DNA from: Rhizobium leguminosarum
GTDB lineage: Bacteria > Pseudomonadota > Alphaproteobacteria > Rhizobiales > Rhizobiaceae
NCBI RefSeq assembly: GCF_004123835.1
Contig: NZ_MZMU01000018.1
Location: 1-64,000, forward strand
Direction of reading: 5' to 3'
Length of the DNA stretch: 64,000 nucleotides
Part shown: positions 42,588-50,664 of the stretch, piece by piece
Layout of the letters: each line of letters begins with the position of its first letter
Position numbering within the stretch: the stretch's first letter is position 1
The notes under the pieces: model-generated
What the model saw: the letters and a program-made list of their open reading frames with translations, nothing else
What the model was told of the DNA's origin: nothing
Databases searched by the model: none
Made by a program: the position numbers and the translations under genes

Positions 42588-43633
42588 GCCCCAACGCGGC
42601 CCCCAACACGACCTTCGCCTCCAACGGAATATCGATAGAGCGCTGGACGGCATCGTCGCGAGTGGCGCTTAACTCCATGGCCGCGGTACTCGTCCTGCTG
42701 ATGTTTGCCCCCACTGTCCTCGGCGCCGGCGCGATCGACCGGATGACGGTCCTGTTCATCTACGTGATCCTTGCCGCCATGTGGAACGCGCTTGCCGGTT
42801 TCGGTGGGCTCGTCTCGGTCGGTCAGCAGGTGTTCTTCGGCCTCGGCGCTTATTTCACCATCCGGCTTGCGGATGCGGGGCTCAATCCCTTCGTCGCGCT
42901 CTTTGCCGCCGCGGTCGTGACCGGCGCGCTGTCGATCCCGCTTTCGCTGTTCATGCTGCGCCTGAAGGGTGGCGAGTTCGCGATCGGCATGTGGGTCGTA
43001 GCCACACTCGCCCATCTGCTCGTCAACCTCGACGGCCTGATCCAGGGGGAAACGGGAACCTCGCTGATCTCGCTCAACGTCTATGACAGCGGCACGCGGC
43101 GGGCGACGATCTACTGGCTCGCCTTGACGGCCATGGCCGCACTGCTCGGCGCTCTCTTCATGCTCATGCGCAGCCGCGCAGGCGCTGCGATGCAGGCGAT
43201 CCGCGACAATGAGGAGGCGGCGACCTCGGTCGGCGTGCGGGTGATCGCAACGAAGAGGCTGCTCTTCGTGCTCGCCGCCTTCGGCATCGCCGTCGCCGGA
43301 GGCCTGTGGCTGGCGACCGCCACGACCTTTCAGCCGAAGACCTATTTCAGTGTCCAATGGACGGCCTATATGATCTTCATGGTGCTGGTCGGCGGGATCG
43401 GCAAGTTCGAAGGCGCGATCCTCGGCGCCATCCTGTTCTTCGTGATCGAGACCTTCTTCGGTTCAGCCGGCGTCTGGTACCTGATCGGCCTCGGCGCCAC
43501 CGCCGTGATCTTCTCGCTCTACCTGCCGCGCGGCCTTTGGGGCGAAATCGAGCGCCGCTTCGATTTTCAACTTCTGCCGGTCGGCTATCGGTTGAAATTG
43601 CCCGGTCCGCATAAAATCAAATGGGAAGAATGA
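42584..43633 (+). CDS. HAAT-type ABC importer permease, LivM-like
   Basis: This 349-residue membrane protein has LivM features: WNALAGFGGLVSVGQQVFFG, GAAMQAIRDNEEAATSVGVR and VLVGGIGKFEGAILGAILFF, with about nine hydrophobic helices. ATG 42584 overlaps the LivH-like stop by 4 bp. It completes the five-gene importer; no second binding protein is present. Confidence 0.92.
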   Translation: MSPNAAPNTTFASNGISIERWTASSRVALNSMAAVLVLLMFAPTVLGAGAIDRMTVLFIYVILAAMWNALAGFGGLVSVGQQVFFGLGAYFTIRLADAGLNPFVALFAAAVVTGALSIPLSLFMLRLKGGEFAIGMWVVATLAHLLVNLDGLIQGETGTSLISLNVYDSGTRRATIYWLALTAMAALLGALFMLMRSRAGAAMQAIRDNEEAATSVGVRVIATKRLLFVLAAFGIAVAGGLWLATATTFQPKTYFSVQWTAYMIFMVLVGGIGKFEGAILGAILFFVIETFFGSAGVWYLIGLGATAVIFSLYLPRGLWGEIERRFDFQLLPVGYRLKLPGPHKIKWEE

Positions 43634-43673
43634 GCCGGCTTGCATCCGGATTCTATCGCGAAAGGTGAGGTTC

Positions 43674-44459
43674 ATGCTTTTTGGTAAAACAATCCTGGTG
43701 ACCGGCGTGGCTTCCGGCATCGGCGCCCGCACGGCGGAATTGGCCGGCCAGATGGGTGCCGAGGTCATCGGCGTCGATGTGCGCGAGCCGGTGGGGGGAA
43801 GTGTCGCCTTCATCAAGGGCGATCTGTCCACGGCATCAGGCGTTGCCGAGATCGTCGCGCAGCTTCCGGCGCGCCTCGATGCGCTCGCCAATGTCGCCGG
43901 CCTTTCCGGCAACACCGGCGTCGTCTCGACGCTCGCCGTCAATTTCTACGGGCTTCGCGCCCTGTCCGAAGCCGTGGCACCCCGCCTGCGTGAAGGCGGC
44001 GCCATCGTCAACGTCGCCTCGATCGCCGGCTACGGCTGGCGCGCCAATCTCGAGCGGGCAAAATCCTTGACCGCCATCGAAGGCTTTCCCGAAGTGGCGG
44101 CGGTCGTCGCCGAACACGGTCTCAAGGACGAGGAAGGCTACCCGCTCTCCAAGGAGCTGCTGCTGCTCTGGACCATGCGCGCCGCCCACCAGCCATTGTT
44201 CAAAAACCGCGGCATCCGGATGAACGCGGTCAGCCCCGGGCCGGTGGAAACGCCGATCCTCAAGCAGTTCCGCGCCGTTCTCGGCGACGCCAGGGTCGAC
44301 AGCGACATCACCCGCGTCGGCCGCGCCGGCACCTCCGCCGATATTGCGCCCGCCGTGCTCTTTCTCTGCTCGGATGGCGCGCGCTGGATCAACGGCGCCA
44401 ATCTTGCCGTCGACGGCGGCCTCGAAGCTTCCCTCAACGCCGAAGTCCTCGGCTTCTAG
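43674..44459 (+). CDS. Coniferyl-alcohol dehydrogenase-type short-chain dehydrogenase
   Basis: The 261-residue SDR has the cofactor loop TGVASGIGARTAELAG, DALANVAGLSGNTG, the active tyrosine and lysine in EGYPLSKELLLLW, and NAVSPGPVETPILKQF. The unusually long gap between the NVASIAG strand and the YPLSK motif, filled by a helical insert (residues about 120-155), is typical of the coniferyl-alcohol dehydrogenase/3-alpha-hydroxysteroid group. It would oxidise coniferyl alcohol to the aldehyde, feeding the dehydrogenase at 15409. AAGGTGAGG before ATG 43674 sets the start. Confidence 0.8.
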   Translation: MLFGKTILVTGVASGIGARTAELAGQMGAEVIGVDVREPVGGSVAFIKGDLSTASGVAEIVAQLPARLDALANVAGLSGNTGVVSTLAVNFYGLRALSEAVAPRLREGGAIVNVASIAGYGWRANLERAKSLTAIEGFPEVAAVVAEHGLKDEEGYPLSKELLLLWTMRAAHQPLFKNRGIRMNAVSPGPVETPILKQFRAVLGDARVDSDITRVGRAGTSADIAPAVLFLCSDGARWINGANLAVDGGLEASLNAEVLGF

Positions 44460-44482
44460 TTCTTGTCCCAAGGAGACCTCCG

Positions 44483-45928
44483 ATGAATATTTCCCTCCTC
44501 ATCAACGGTGCAGACCGCGCAGCCTCCGGCGGCCGGACCTATGATCGCATCGATCCCTTCACCGAGAAGCTCGCAAGCCGCGCCGCCGCGGCAAGCCTGG
44601 AAGATGCCGCCGCGGCCGTTAATGCCGCCGCCGCCGCCTTCGGCGCCTGGTCGAAGACCGGCCCCGGCCAGCGCCGCGCGATCCTGATGAAGGCCGCCGA
44701 CATCATGGATTCCAAGGTGGGCGAGTTTACCCAGTTGATGATCGAGGAAACGGGCGCTACCGCGCCCTGGGCCGGCTTCAATGTCATGTTCGCCGCCAAT
44801 ATCCTGCGCGAGGCAGGCGCCATGACGACGCAGATATCAGGCGAAATCATCCCTTCCGACAAACCCGGCACGCTCGCCATGGGCGTTCGCCAAGCTGTGG
44901 GCGTCTGCCTGGCGATTGCCCCCTGGAACGCGCCGGTCATCCTCGCCACCCGCGCCATCGCCATGCCGATCGCCTGCGGCAATACCGTCGTCCTCAAGGC
45001 CTCGGAACAATGCCCCGGCACGCACCGGCTGATCGCCACCGCGCTGACTGAAGCCGGCCTGCCCGCCGGTGTCGTCAATGTCATCACCAACGCGCCGGAG
45101 GATGCGCCTGACATCGTCGCGGCGCTGATTTCCCATCCGGCCGTCAAGCGCGTGAATTTCACCGGATCGACCAAGGTCGGCAAGATCATCGCCGAGACCT
45201 GCGGCAGGCATCTCAAACCCGCCCTCCTTGAACTCGGCGGCAAGGCGCCGCTTGTTATTCTCGACGATGCCGATATCGACGGTGCCGTCAACGCTGCCAT
45301 TTTCGGCGCCTTCATGAATCAGGGCCAGATCTGCATGTCGACGGAACGCATCATCGTCGACGAGACGATCGCCGATCAGTTCGTCGCCAAACTGGCCGCC
45401 CGCGCCAGCCAGCTGCCGGCCGGCGATCCGCGTGGCCACGTTGTTCTCGGTTCGCTGATCAGCCTCGACGCAGCGAAGAAAATGGATGAGCTGATCGCCG
45501 ATGCGACCGCCAAGGGTGCAAAGCTCGTGGCCGGCGGCAAGCGCTCCGGCACCGTGGTCGAGGCGACGCTGCTCGATCACGTCACGCCCGAGATGCGCGT
45601 CTATGCGGAAGAATCCTTCGGCCCGGTCAAGCCGATCATTCGCGTCTCCGGCGAGGAAGAAGCAATCCGCATCGCCAACGACAGCGAATACGGCCTGTCC
45701 TCCGCCGTCTTCAGCCGGAATGTCCAGCGGGCAATGGCGGTTGCGGCGCGGATCGAATCCGGCATCTGCCACATCAATGGCCCCACCGTGCACGATGAGG
45801 CGCAAATGCCCTTCGGCGGCGTCAAGGGCAGCGGCTACGGCCGCTTCGGCGGCAAGGCGGCAATCGCCGAATTCACCGACCTGCGCTGGATCACGGTCGA
45901 GGATTCCGCCCAGCACTATCCCTTCTGA
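44483..45928 (+). CDS. Vanillin/benzaldehyde dehydrogenase-type aldehyde dehydrogenase (copy 2)
   Basis: This 481-residue ALDH is a clear paralogue of the one at 37375, sharing the GQICMSTERI cysteine motif, the ELGGKAPLVILDDADID segment and the MPFGGVKGSGYGRFGG end. It should take vanillin or a related aldehyde to the acid. AAGGAGACCTCCG precedes the ATG. It ends the plus-strand operon and is followed by a strong hairpin. Confidence 0.9.
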   Translation: MNISLLINGADRAASGGRTYDRIDPFTEKLASRAAAASLEDAAAAVNAAAAAFGAWSKTGPGQRRAILMKAADIMDSKVGEFTQLMIEETGATAPWAGFNVMFAANILREAGAMTTQISGEIIPSDKPGTLAMGVRQAVGVCLAIAPWNAPVILATRAIAMPIACGNTVVLKASEQCPGTHRLIATALTEAGLPAGVVNVITNAPEDAPDIVAALISHPAVKRVNFTGSTKVGKIIAETCGRHLKPALLELGGKAPLVILDDADIDGAVNAAIFGAFMNQGQICMSTERIIVDETIADQFVAKLAARASQLPAGDPRGHVVLGSLISLDAAKKMDELIADATAKGAKLVAGGKRSGTVVEATLLDHVTPEMRVYAEESFGPVKPIIRVSGEEEAIRIANDSEYGLSSAVFSRNVQRAMAVAARIESGICHINGPTVHDEAQMPFGGVKGSGYGRFGGKAAIAEFTDLRWITVEDSAQHYPF

Positions 45929-45947
45929 GCAGCTTTGACAGTCATCA

Positions 45948-45980
45948 CCGTGCCACGACGCCATTGCGGTCGTGGCACGG
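45948..45980. terminator. Bidirectional terminator-type hairpin
   Basis: CCGTGCCACGAC (45948-45959) and GTCGTGGCACGG (45969-45980) form a perfect 12-bp stem with a 9-base loop. It lies between the convergent aldehyde dehydrogenase and the broken gene at 46060-47237. No T-run is visible. Confidence 0.6.
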
Positions 45981-46059
45981 CCTATGCACCGCGCTTAGGA
46001 AGATGCTTCAGCGCTTCGATATGGCGTGGGCGGCGCCCGCCACTGCGATCGATCCGAGT

Positions 46060-47237
46060 TCAGCTCTCCAGCCATTGGGCGATAAGCTTGGCTGCCGCTC
46101 GCTTGCGGCCCACACGAATGTCGGCGGCGTCGATGTCGAAATCCAGGCCGTTTTTCTCGCGCACCTGTCTCAGCCATGTCGGAAAGGCATGAAGATTTCC
46201 GCGCCCAAGCACAGGGAAACCGAGATCGTTCCGGTAGGCCTTTTTCTCGCTTTCCGAGAACTCTCCGCGCTCGATGGTGCGCGCGTTCAGTTCCCACTGC
46301 CAGTCCGGGTTCGGCCGTATCTGCAATCGCACGACGTTCCTGGCGATCAACGGATGACCTTCGGTGCCGCGCAGCGGTATCGCAATATGGATTTCCCAGT
46401 CCTCGTCGTCGCCAAATGGCAGGCCCAGCTTTTGCGCCAGGGCGACGGATTCGGTGGCATTGCGGCGCGCAAGCTCGATGTCCTTGAGCTGCCGCGCCAG
46501 CGAGCGGAAACGCTCCTCGTCAGGCTCGATATCCGGCAGGACTGTCTCGATATAGCGGTGCAACATCGCCCGCTGCTCGAGCGCCGCATTAGATCATATT
46601 TGCCCTCAATCATATCGGCAACAAGCTCGCCGCGGGTCGCCTTGTTGAGCAGGCAGATAAACACCATGCCCCAGAAGCTGAGATTGGTGACATCGTAGAG
46701 GTCTTCGCCATAACGTCGGTCGTGCCGATAACCCAGATGCCGGAAAACCTCAAGAATGCGCACCGCCTCATCGGCAAAGGGAACAAACTTTGCCTTCTTG
46801 TCGCGCTGGGCGGGCATCGTCGTATAATTGCCGACCTGCGCGATGAGCTTGAGCCGCGCCTTCAGCGCCTTGGCCGAAATCGTCTCGCCGCTCGGCAAGG
46901 CGCCGGTATCGTCAAAACCGAACACGAACAGCAGCTTGTGCCGCCGCGACATCGAGATGACGCCGCCAAGATCGAGAAACGGCAGCATCCGCCGATAGGC
47001 CTCGAGCAGCACCGGCATTTCCCTGTCTCCGACCAAGGGTGCGCCGCCGGCAACCCGCATGAAATGGAAATAGAAATCGATTTGCTCGTTCGGATCAATC
47101 AGCCCGGAAACTTTGGTCGCCAGAGGCCCGATACGATGATGATTGGCAGGCCAAAATTTCCCCTGGCGCCGATCGGCAAAGGCTTCGTTCTCGTCGGCGA
47201 TGAATGTCTGCAACAGCTTTGCGTCGGTGTCTGTCAT
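46060..47237 (-). pseudogene. Frameshifted gene of unknown function at the end of the T6SS effector run
   Basis: From ATG 47237 (MTDTDAKLLQTFIADENEAF) a protein-like frame continues to about residue 215 (IEGKYDLM near 46590). The following bases make sense only in another frame, which continues AALEQRAMLHRYIETVLPDI to its stop at 46060. A one-base change near 46585-46600 would rejoin them into a protein of about 390 residues. The composition is soluble and helical, with a pair of strongly charged stretches. No family is recognised. Its place after effector/immunity genes suggests an effector, immunity or accessory role, now disrupted unless the shift is a sequencing error. Confidence 0.65.
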
Positions 47238-47662
47238 GGCGTGTCCCTAATCCCTCGTCGTAAAGCCGTCGGTTGCCTACCGCTGACGGCGCAACTCCGC
47301 CTTAAGGATCAGGAGATCGGAAAACCGTTGCGACCGGCTTCATCGCGTTTCAATTCATGAAGGCAGATCGGACGATTGATGTACTGCTTGGCATCATTCC
47401 GACCGGACTCTATCGGTGGTCGCGTTGATTCAATAGCAACAGGAAGCTCGTGGAAGGAAAGACTCAGCTTCCTTTACTTCGAGTGCCAATTTCATTGCTT
47501 TCGTACACATGAACATATGCGGCTTCTCCAAATCGACAAATACCCCGAACTCCTCAGCGTATATCTGCCCCACTTGCAATTCACCATGTGCAAGCAGGAG
47601 GCGTTTTGAACGTCGGCTTTCCCTTCTCGTCCGGCTTGTCGTAGGTGCATTCACACTGCCGA
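47238..47662. other. 425-bp spacer in the T6SS effector region
   Basis: A minus-strand frame at 47430-47693 (87 codons, MDPKTTLGIVIGSV start) has a stretch ELQVGQIYAEEFGVFVDLEK that looks protein-like. Its start overlaps the DUF3396 gene end and it has no recognised homology, so it is noted rather than called as a gene. It could be the remnant of an immunity or small effector gene. Confidence 0.35.
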
Positions 47663-48700
47663 TTACGATGCCCAAGGTGGTTTTGGGGTCCATATCAGCT
47701 GAGTCGCGCCACCCGTAAAACAGGGATCAATCAAACCGTCTAACCCACTTGATCGATTCTTCAAGAGCATCCAAAGGTGGGGCGCATCGATCAGAGGGCG
47801 CTGATGATCGTCGAAACGTATGGGTTTCAAGATCCGGGCAACGCGCTGATATGCTTTTGGTACCATTCCTCGATTGATGTCGCCCAATTCTGGTCTATCG
47901 CCTGCTTGGATCATGACGCCGCCATCATAAGAGTAGATCGGGCACGAAGCACCCAGCTCATCGGCAAGCCTTGATTGTCCGCCCAGGTCGTTTACCAAAC
48001 CATTATCGATGAATGTCAACCAATTGACCGTCCGTATCGCCTTTTTCCGCAAGCGGTTCATGCGAACGTACCAGCGCGACTGCTCGGGCACGTCGAGGCC
48101 CGGAAACCTCTTGGCAATCGGAAAGGCAAGTAGGCGGTCGGCGAGCCCTTGGCGTCCTTCGTTGAACAGGATCGACAGACCAGCCGCACCGTATGCAGGT
48201 TTCAATTTCTCGCACCAACCTTGAACGAGCGAACGATATTGGTCATAGCCGACTTTTTCGGCCCAACTGGCTGGCAGGTAGATGCCGATGCGGGAAAATT
48301 CCCGCATTTCGGTTTCGCCAATCGCTTCGGCGTAATAGATGGTCGGATCGTCGAGATCGCCGCCTTCGGGATAACCAAACAACGAAGCCTCGAAACCATC
48401 ATCGTTTTTCACGTTGTCAGGAGTGCGCGCACGTTCCCGAATGTAGCTGTCGTAGTCGATCTTGCTCAGCGAATGCAGCCGGCGACCGTCATGCGGAATA
48501 TAATGCGTCAGCTTGTCATCGAATATCTGTTTGTACTCAAGTATGACATCCGTCATCTTCTCACGGATTTCGAGGCTCGTGGCCTTCTGTAGCGCGAAAT
48601 CGATATAGTGCCCGAAGCGCAACATCGGAACACCGCGCTCGGACGCGATCCCCACTCCGTCGAGAAAACTCCAGTCGCGCGCATTGACCCAGCTAGTCAA
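47663..48700 (-). CDS. DUF3396-type T6SS immunity family protein (second tandem copy)
   Basis: This 345-residue protein is a paralogue of the next gene upstream, with matching blocks such as KRFPGLDVPEQSRWYVRMNR, TVNWLTFIDNGLVNDLGGQS, SCPIYSYDGGVMIQAGDRPE and RVARILKPIRFDDH. The repeated N-W-L-T-x-I-x-(E/N) and gly-rich blocks are those of DUF3396 proteins found as immunity partners beside PAAR-type toxins. A TTG at 48700, within TTGACTAG, overlaps the previous stop and places the start; a longer ATG at 48757 reads through the neighbour's end. The C-terminus departs from the paralogue (CFTGGATQLIWTPKPP), hinting at different toxin specificity. Confidence 0.78.
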   Translation of the reverse strand: MTSWVNARDWSFLDGVGIASERGVPMLRFGHYIDFALQKATSLEIREKMTDVILEYKQIFDDKLTHYIPHDGRRLHSLSKIDYDSYIRERARTPDNVKNDDGFEASLFGYPEGGDLDDPTIYYAEAIGETEMREFSRIGIYLPASWAEKVGYDQYRSLVQGWCEKLKPAYGAAGLSILFNEGRQGLADRLLAFPIAKRFPGLDVPEQSRWYVRMNRLRKKAIRTVNWLTFIDNGLVNDLGGQSRLADELGASCPIYSYDGGVMIQAGDRPELGDINRGMVPKAYQRVARILKPIRFDDHQRPLIDAPHLWMLLKNRSSGLDGLIDPCFTGGATQLIWTPKPPWAS

Positions 48701-49682
48701 ACCTTCGAAGCCACCTCCGCGTTTCTTCGATCTTGTCGTATGGTTCCGGTAGGACAAAAAGGCCTCGCCGATAATCCTCGAAACGAACGGGCTTCAGGAC
48801 TTTCGCGACGCGGCGATAATCGTCGAGAACCAGACCGCGGTTGACATCGCCCAGTTGCGGCTCGCTGCCTGCCTGTATAATCAGGCCGCCGTCGATCCCG
48901 TGGATCGGGCAAGTCTCCCCGAGTTCTTCAGCAAGGGCGCCCTGCCCTCCCAGCTTCCCGACAATCTCTTCGTTGATGACGGTCAGCCAGTTGATCGACT
49001 TGATCTGACGGCCATCGCCGAGATCCGATTCTACTTCGAAATGAAGCGGATCGGAAAAATCCAATCCAGGGAAACGTTTGAGCGGGGGCAGAACGGTCTC
49101 TGCGACAGTATTGCTTCCGGCAAAAACCCCATGCTCGAACAAAAGACTATAGCCCGCGCTGCCATGAAGTAGCTCGACCGATGACGCCCACCGCTTCGTA
49201 AGATCGAGCAAAATACCGTAGCCGCGTTCTGCCACAAAGGACGCCGGAAAATAGGCGCAGATCATCGACCTTCCAAGCGGGCTCATGGGATCGGGGCCGG
49301 CACACTTGAAAGAAATGCTTAAGGGCGTCGGCTCATCGACAACTTTCTTGCCAGGATATCCGAACACCATTGCGTCCATGGGTTCGGATGAACTCAGCTC
49401 CCGCGCGATATTTTCATAATAGTCCAGGTAATCGCTGCCTGTGATTTTCGTCAGGCGGCTCGTATTCAGCTTGAGAAAATGCGACAACGTATCCGTAAAC
49501 AGCGCATGATATTGACGGAGCATGTCGCAGAGTATCAGTCTGGTTCGGCTTTCACTTCCGCCCAGAAAGAACAGCTCCACCGCAAAACCGATGCGTGTCT
49601 CCACAAAACCATGGCCATTGGCAAATGAGAAGCCGTCGATCTGAGCGGCGAGTTCCTTGGTTAAATGCATTGCGTCACTCAA
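48693..49682 (-). CDS. DUF3396-type T6SS immunity family protein (first tandem copy)
   Basis: This protein of about 329 residues shares LKRFPGLDFSDPLHFEVESD, KSINWLTVINEEIVGKLGGQ, CPIHGIDGGLIIQAGSEPQL and KVLKPVRFEDYRRG with the tandem gene. It starts 10 bp after the PAAR-like nuclease stop. The likely start is TTG 49682, with GAGGG seven bases before it, though ATG 49670 is possible. Position directly after the toxin gene makes it the cognate immunity protein. The mature protein has no signal peptide, consistent with protection against a cytoplasmic nuclease. Confidence 0.8.
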   Translation of the reverse strand: MSDAMHLTKELAAQIDGFSFANGHGFVETRIGFAVELFFLGGSESRTRLILCDMLRQYHALFTDTLSHFLKLNTSRLTKITGSDYLDYYENIARELSSSEPMDAMVFGYPGKKVVDEPTPLSISFKCAGPDPMSPLGRSMICAYFPASFVAERGYGILLDLTKRWASSVELLHGSAGYSLLFEHGVFAGSNTVAETVLPPLKRFPGLDFSDPLHFEVESDLGDGRQIKSINWLTVINEEIVGKLGGQGALAEELGETCPIHGIDGGLIIQAGSEPQLGDVNRGLVLDDYRRVAKVLKPVRFEDYRRGLFVLPEPYDKIEETRRWLRRFD

Positions 49683-49692
49683 GGAAATACCC

Positions 49693-50664
49693 TCACTGCG
49701 TTGCAAGCGTTGTTGCTGTTCCGAGTCCCAAGGCTCCTAGCGCGACCGCGCCGCATGGCTCCAGAATCGCGCAAGCGACAGCGCCGATACCTGCCGCTGT
49801 TACGCCGAGCGCAACACCAGCCTTTTGCCAGTTACTCATACCTTCCTCCTGGGGAGCTGTTACAGGTTGAGTTTGCTGCTGATTATCGTCACAGTGGCAA
49901 TCTTTTTCCACCGTAATTATCTGAAGCGACTTTCCACGCGAGGCCGCGATCCTGTCGTAGCGTTGCCGCTGGTTTCCACGAAATCGGTCACCCACGAACT
50001 TCATCTCAATGAATTCGACTGGCTGGCCACCGGCGACCTTGATGATATCGAGGCGTGAGCCGGGAACCCCCATCCTTGTCATGGGTGTTCCATCTGGATG
50101 GGTAAGCATGTTTCCCGCCGGATCGAAACTGATCTCCGAATAAAGACCCGCTTGAGGGGTCTTGGGCATCCCCTTGATTGCCGTGTCAACGCAGACCTGC
50201 TTTTCAGCCTTGCAACTACAAGCGATATTGCAAAGCAGATCGGCAGTAGTCTTATCAGTCCCCGTAAGCGCACCCGTAAAATATCCACCGGCCGAGATCG
50301 TGTTGCCTTTGTTCAGCAGCATGCGGTCCGTCAGGCGGGTGACGTTGCGGCCTTCCATGAACACGTTGGGCGACCACGACAGCCAAGTGGCGCGGTGAAG
50401 ATTGACGCCGGAGATCACGCCGCCGCCCACACCCGGTTCATCGCCGAAGGAGCGATAGAATTCCGAGCCTTTGATCCCGTTCATGGCTCCACCGTGAGAA
50501 AACACGGTGCGGGTGCCTTTTGCGAGATCGCGCGCATAGGCGATGTTCGTATAGGGCACCGGCTTGGCCGGGCTTTTGCATACATCCGGCAGGGTGGATC
50601 GCACCCAGCCGTCCGAGTGCTTGTGGCATAAAGTGAGACCGTTGATCGAAATCGTTTCTCTCAT
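49693..50664 (-). CDS. PAAR-like (DUF4150-type) T6SS effector with C-terminal PD-(D/E)xK nuclease domain
   Basis: The 323-residue protein begins with a PAAR-like domain of the DUF4150 kind (residues about 20-125): LPDVCKSPAKPVPYTNIAYA, then SEFYRSFGDEPGVGGGVISG and NVFMEGRNVTRLTDRMLLNK. A cysteine-rich link (LLCNIACSCKAEKQVC) follows. The C-terminal part has LDIIKVAGGQPVEFIEMKF, an aspartate then E-x-K pattern of restriction-like nucleases (VRR-NUC/Tox-REase type), near residues 210-240. It should sit on the spike tip and deliver a DNase. A small, hydrophobic glycine/alanine-rich tail ends the protein, which is unusual. It overlaps the previous gene by 4 bp and is followed at once by immunity genes. 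Confidence 0.8.
   Translation of the reverse strand: MRETISINGLTLCHKHSDGWVRSTLPDVCKSPAKPVPYTNIAYARDLAKGTRTVFSHGGAMNGIKGSEFYRSFGDEPGVGGGVISGVNLHRATWLSWSPNVFMEGRNVTRLTDRMLLNKGNTISAGGYFTGALTGTDKTTADLLCNIACSCKAEKQVCVDTAIKGMPKTPQAGLYSEISFDPAGNMLTHPDGTPMTRMGVPGSRLDIIKVAGGQPVEFIEMKFVGDRFRGNQRQRYDRIAASRGKSLQIITVEKDCHCDDNQQQTQPVTAPQEEGMSNWQKAGVALGVTAAGIGAVACAILEPCGAVALGALGLGTATTLATQ

Noticed and set aside
46585..46600. Programmed frameshift joining the two halves of the unknown gene
   Set aside because: No slippery heptamer or following hairpin was seen at the junction; a mutation or sequencing error is simpler.
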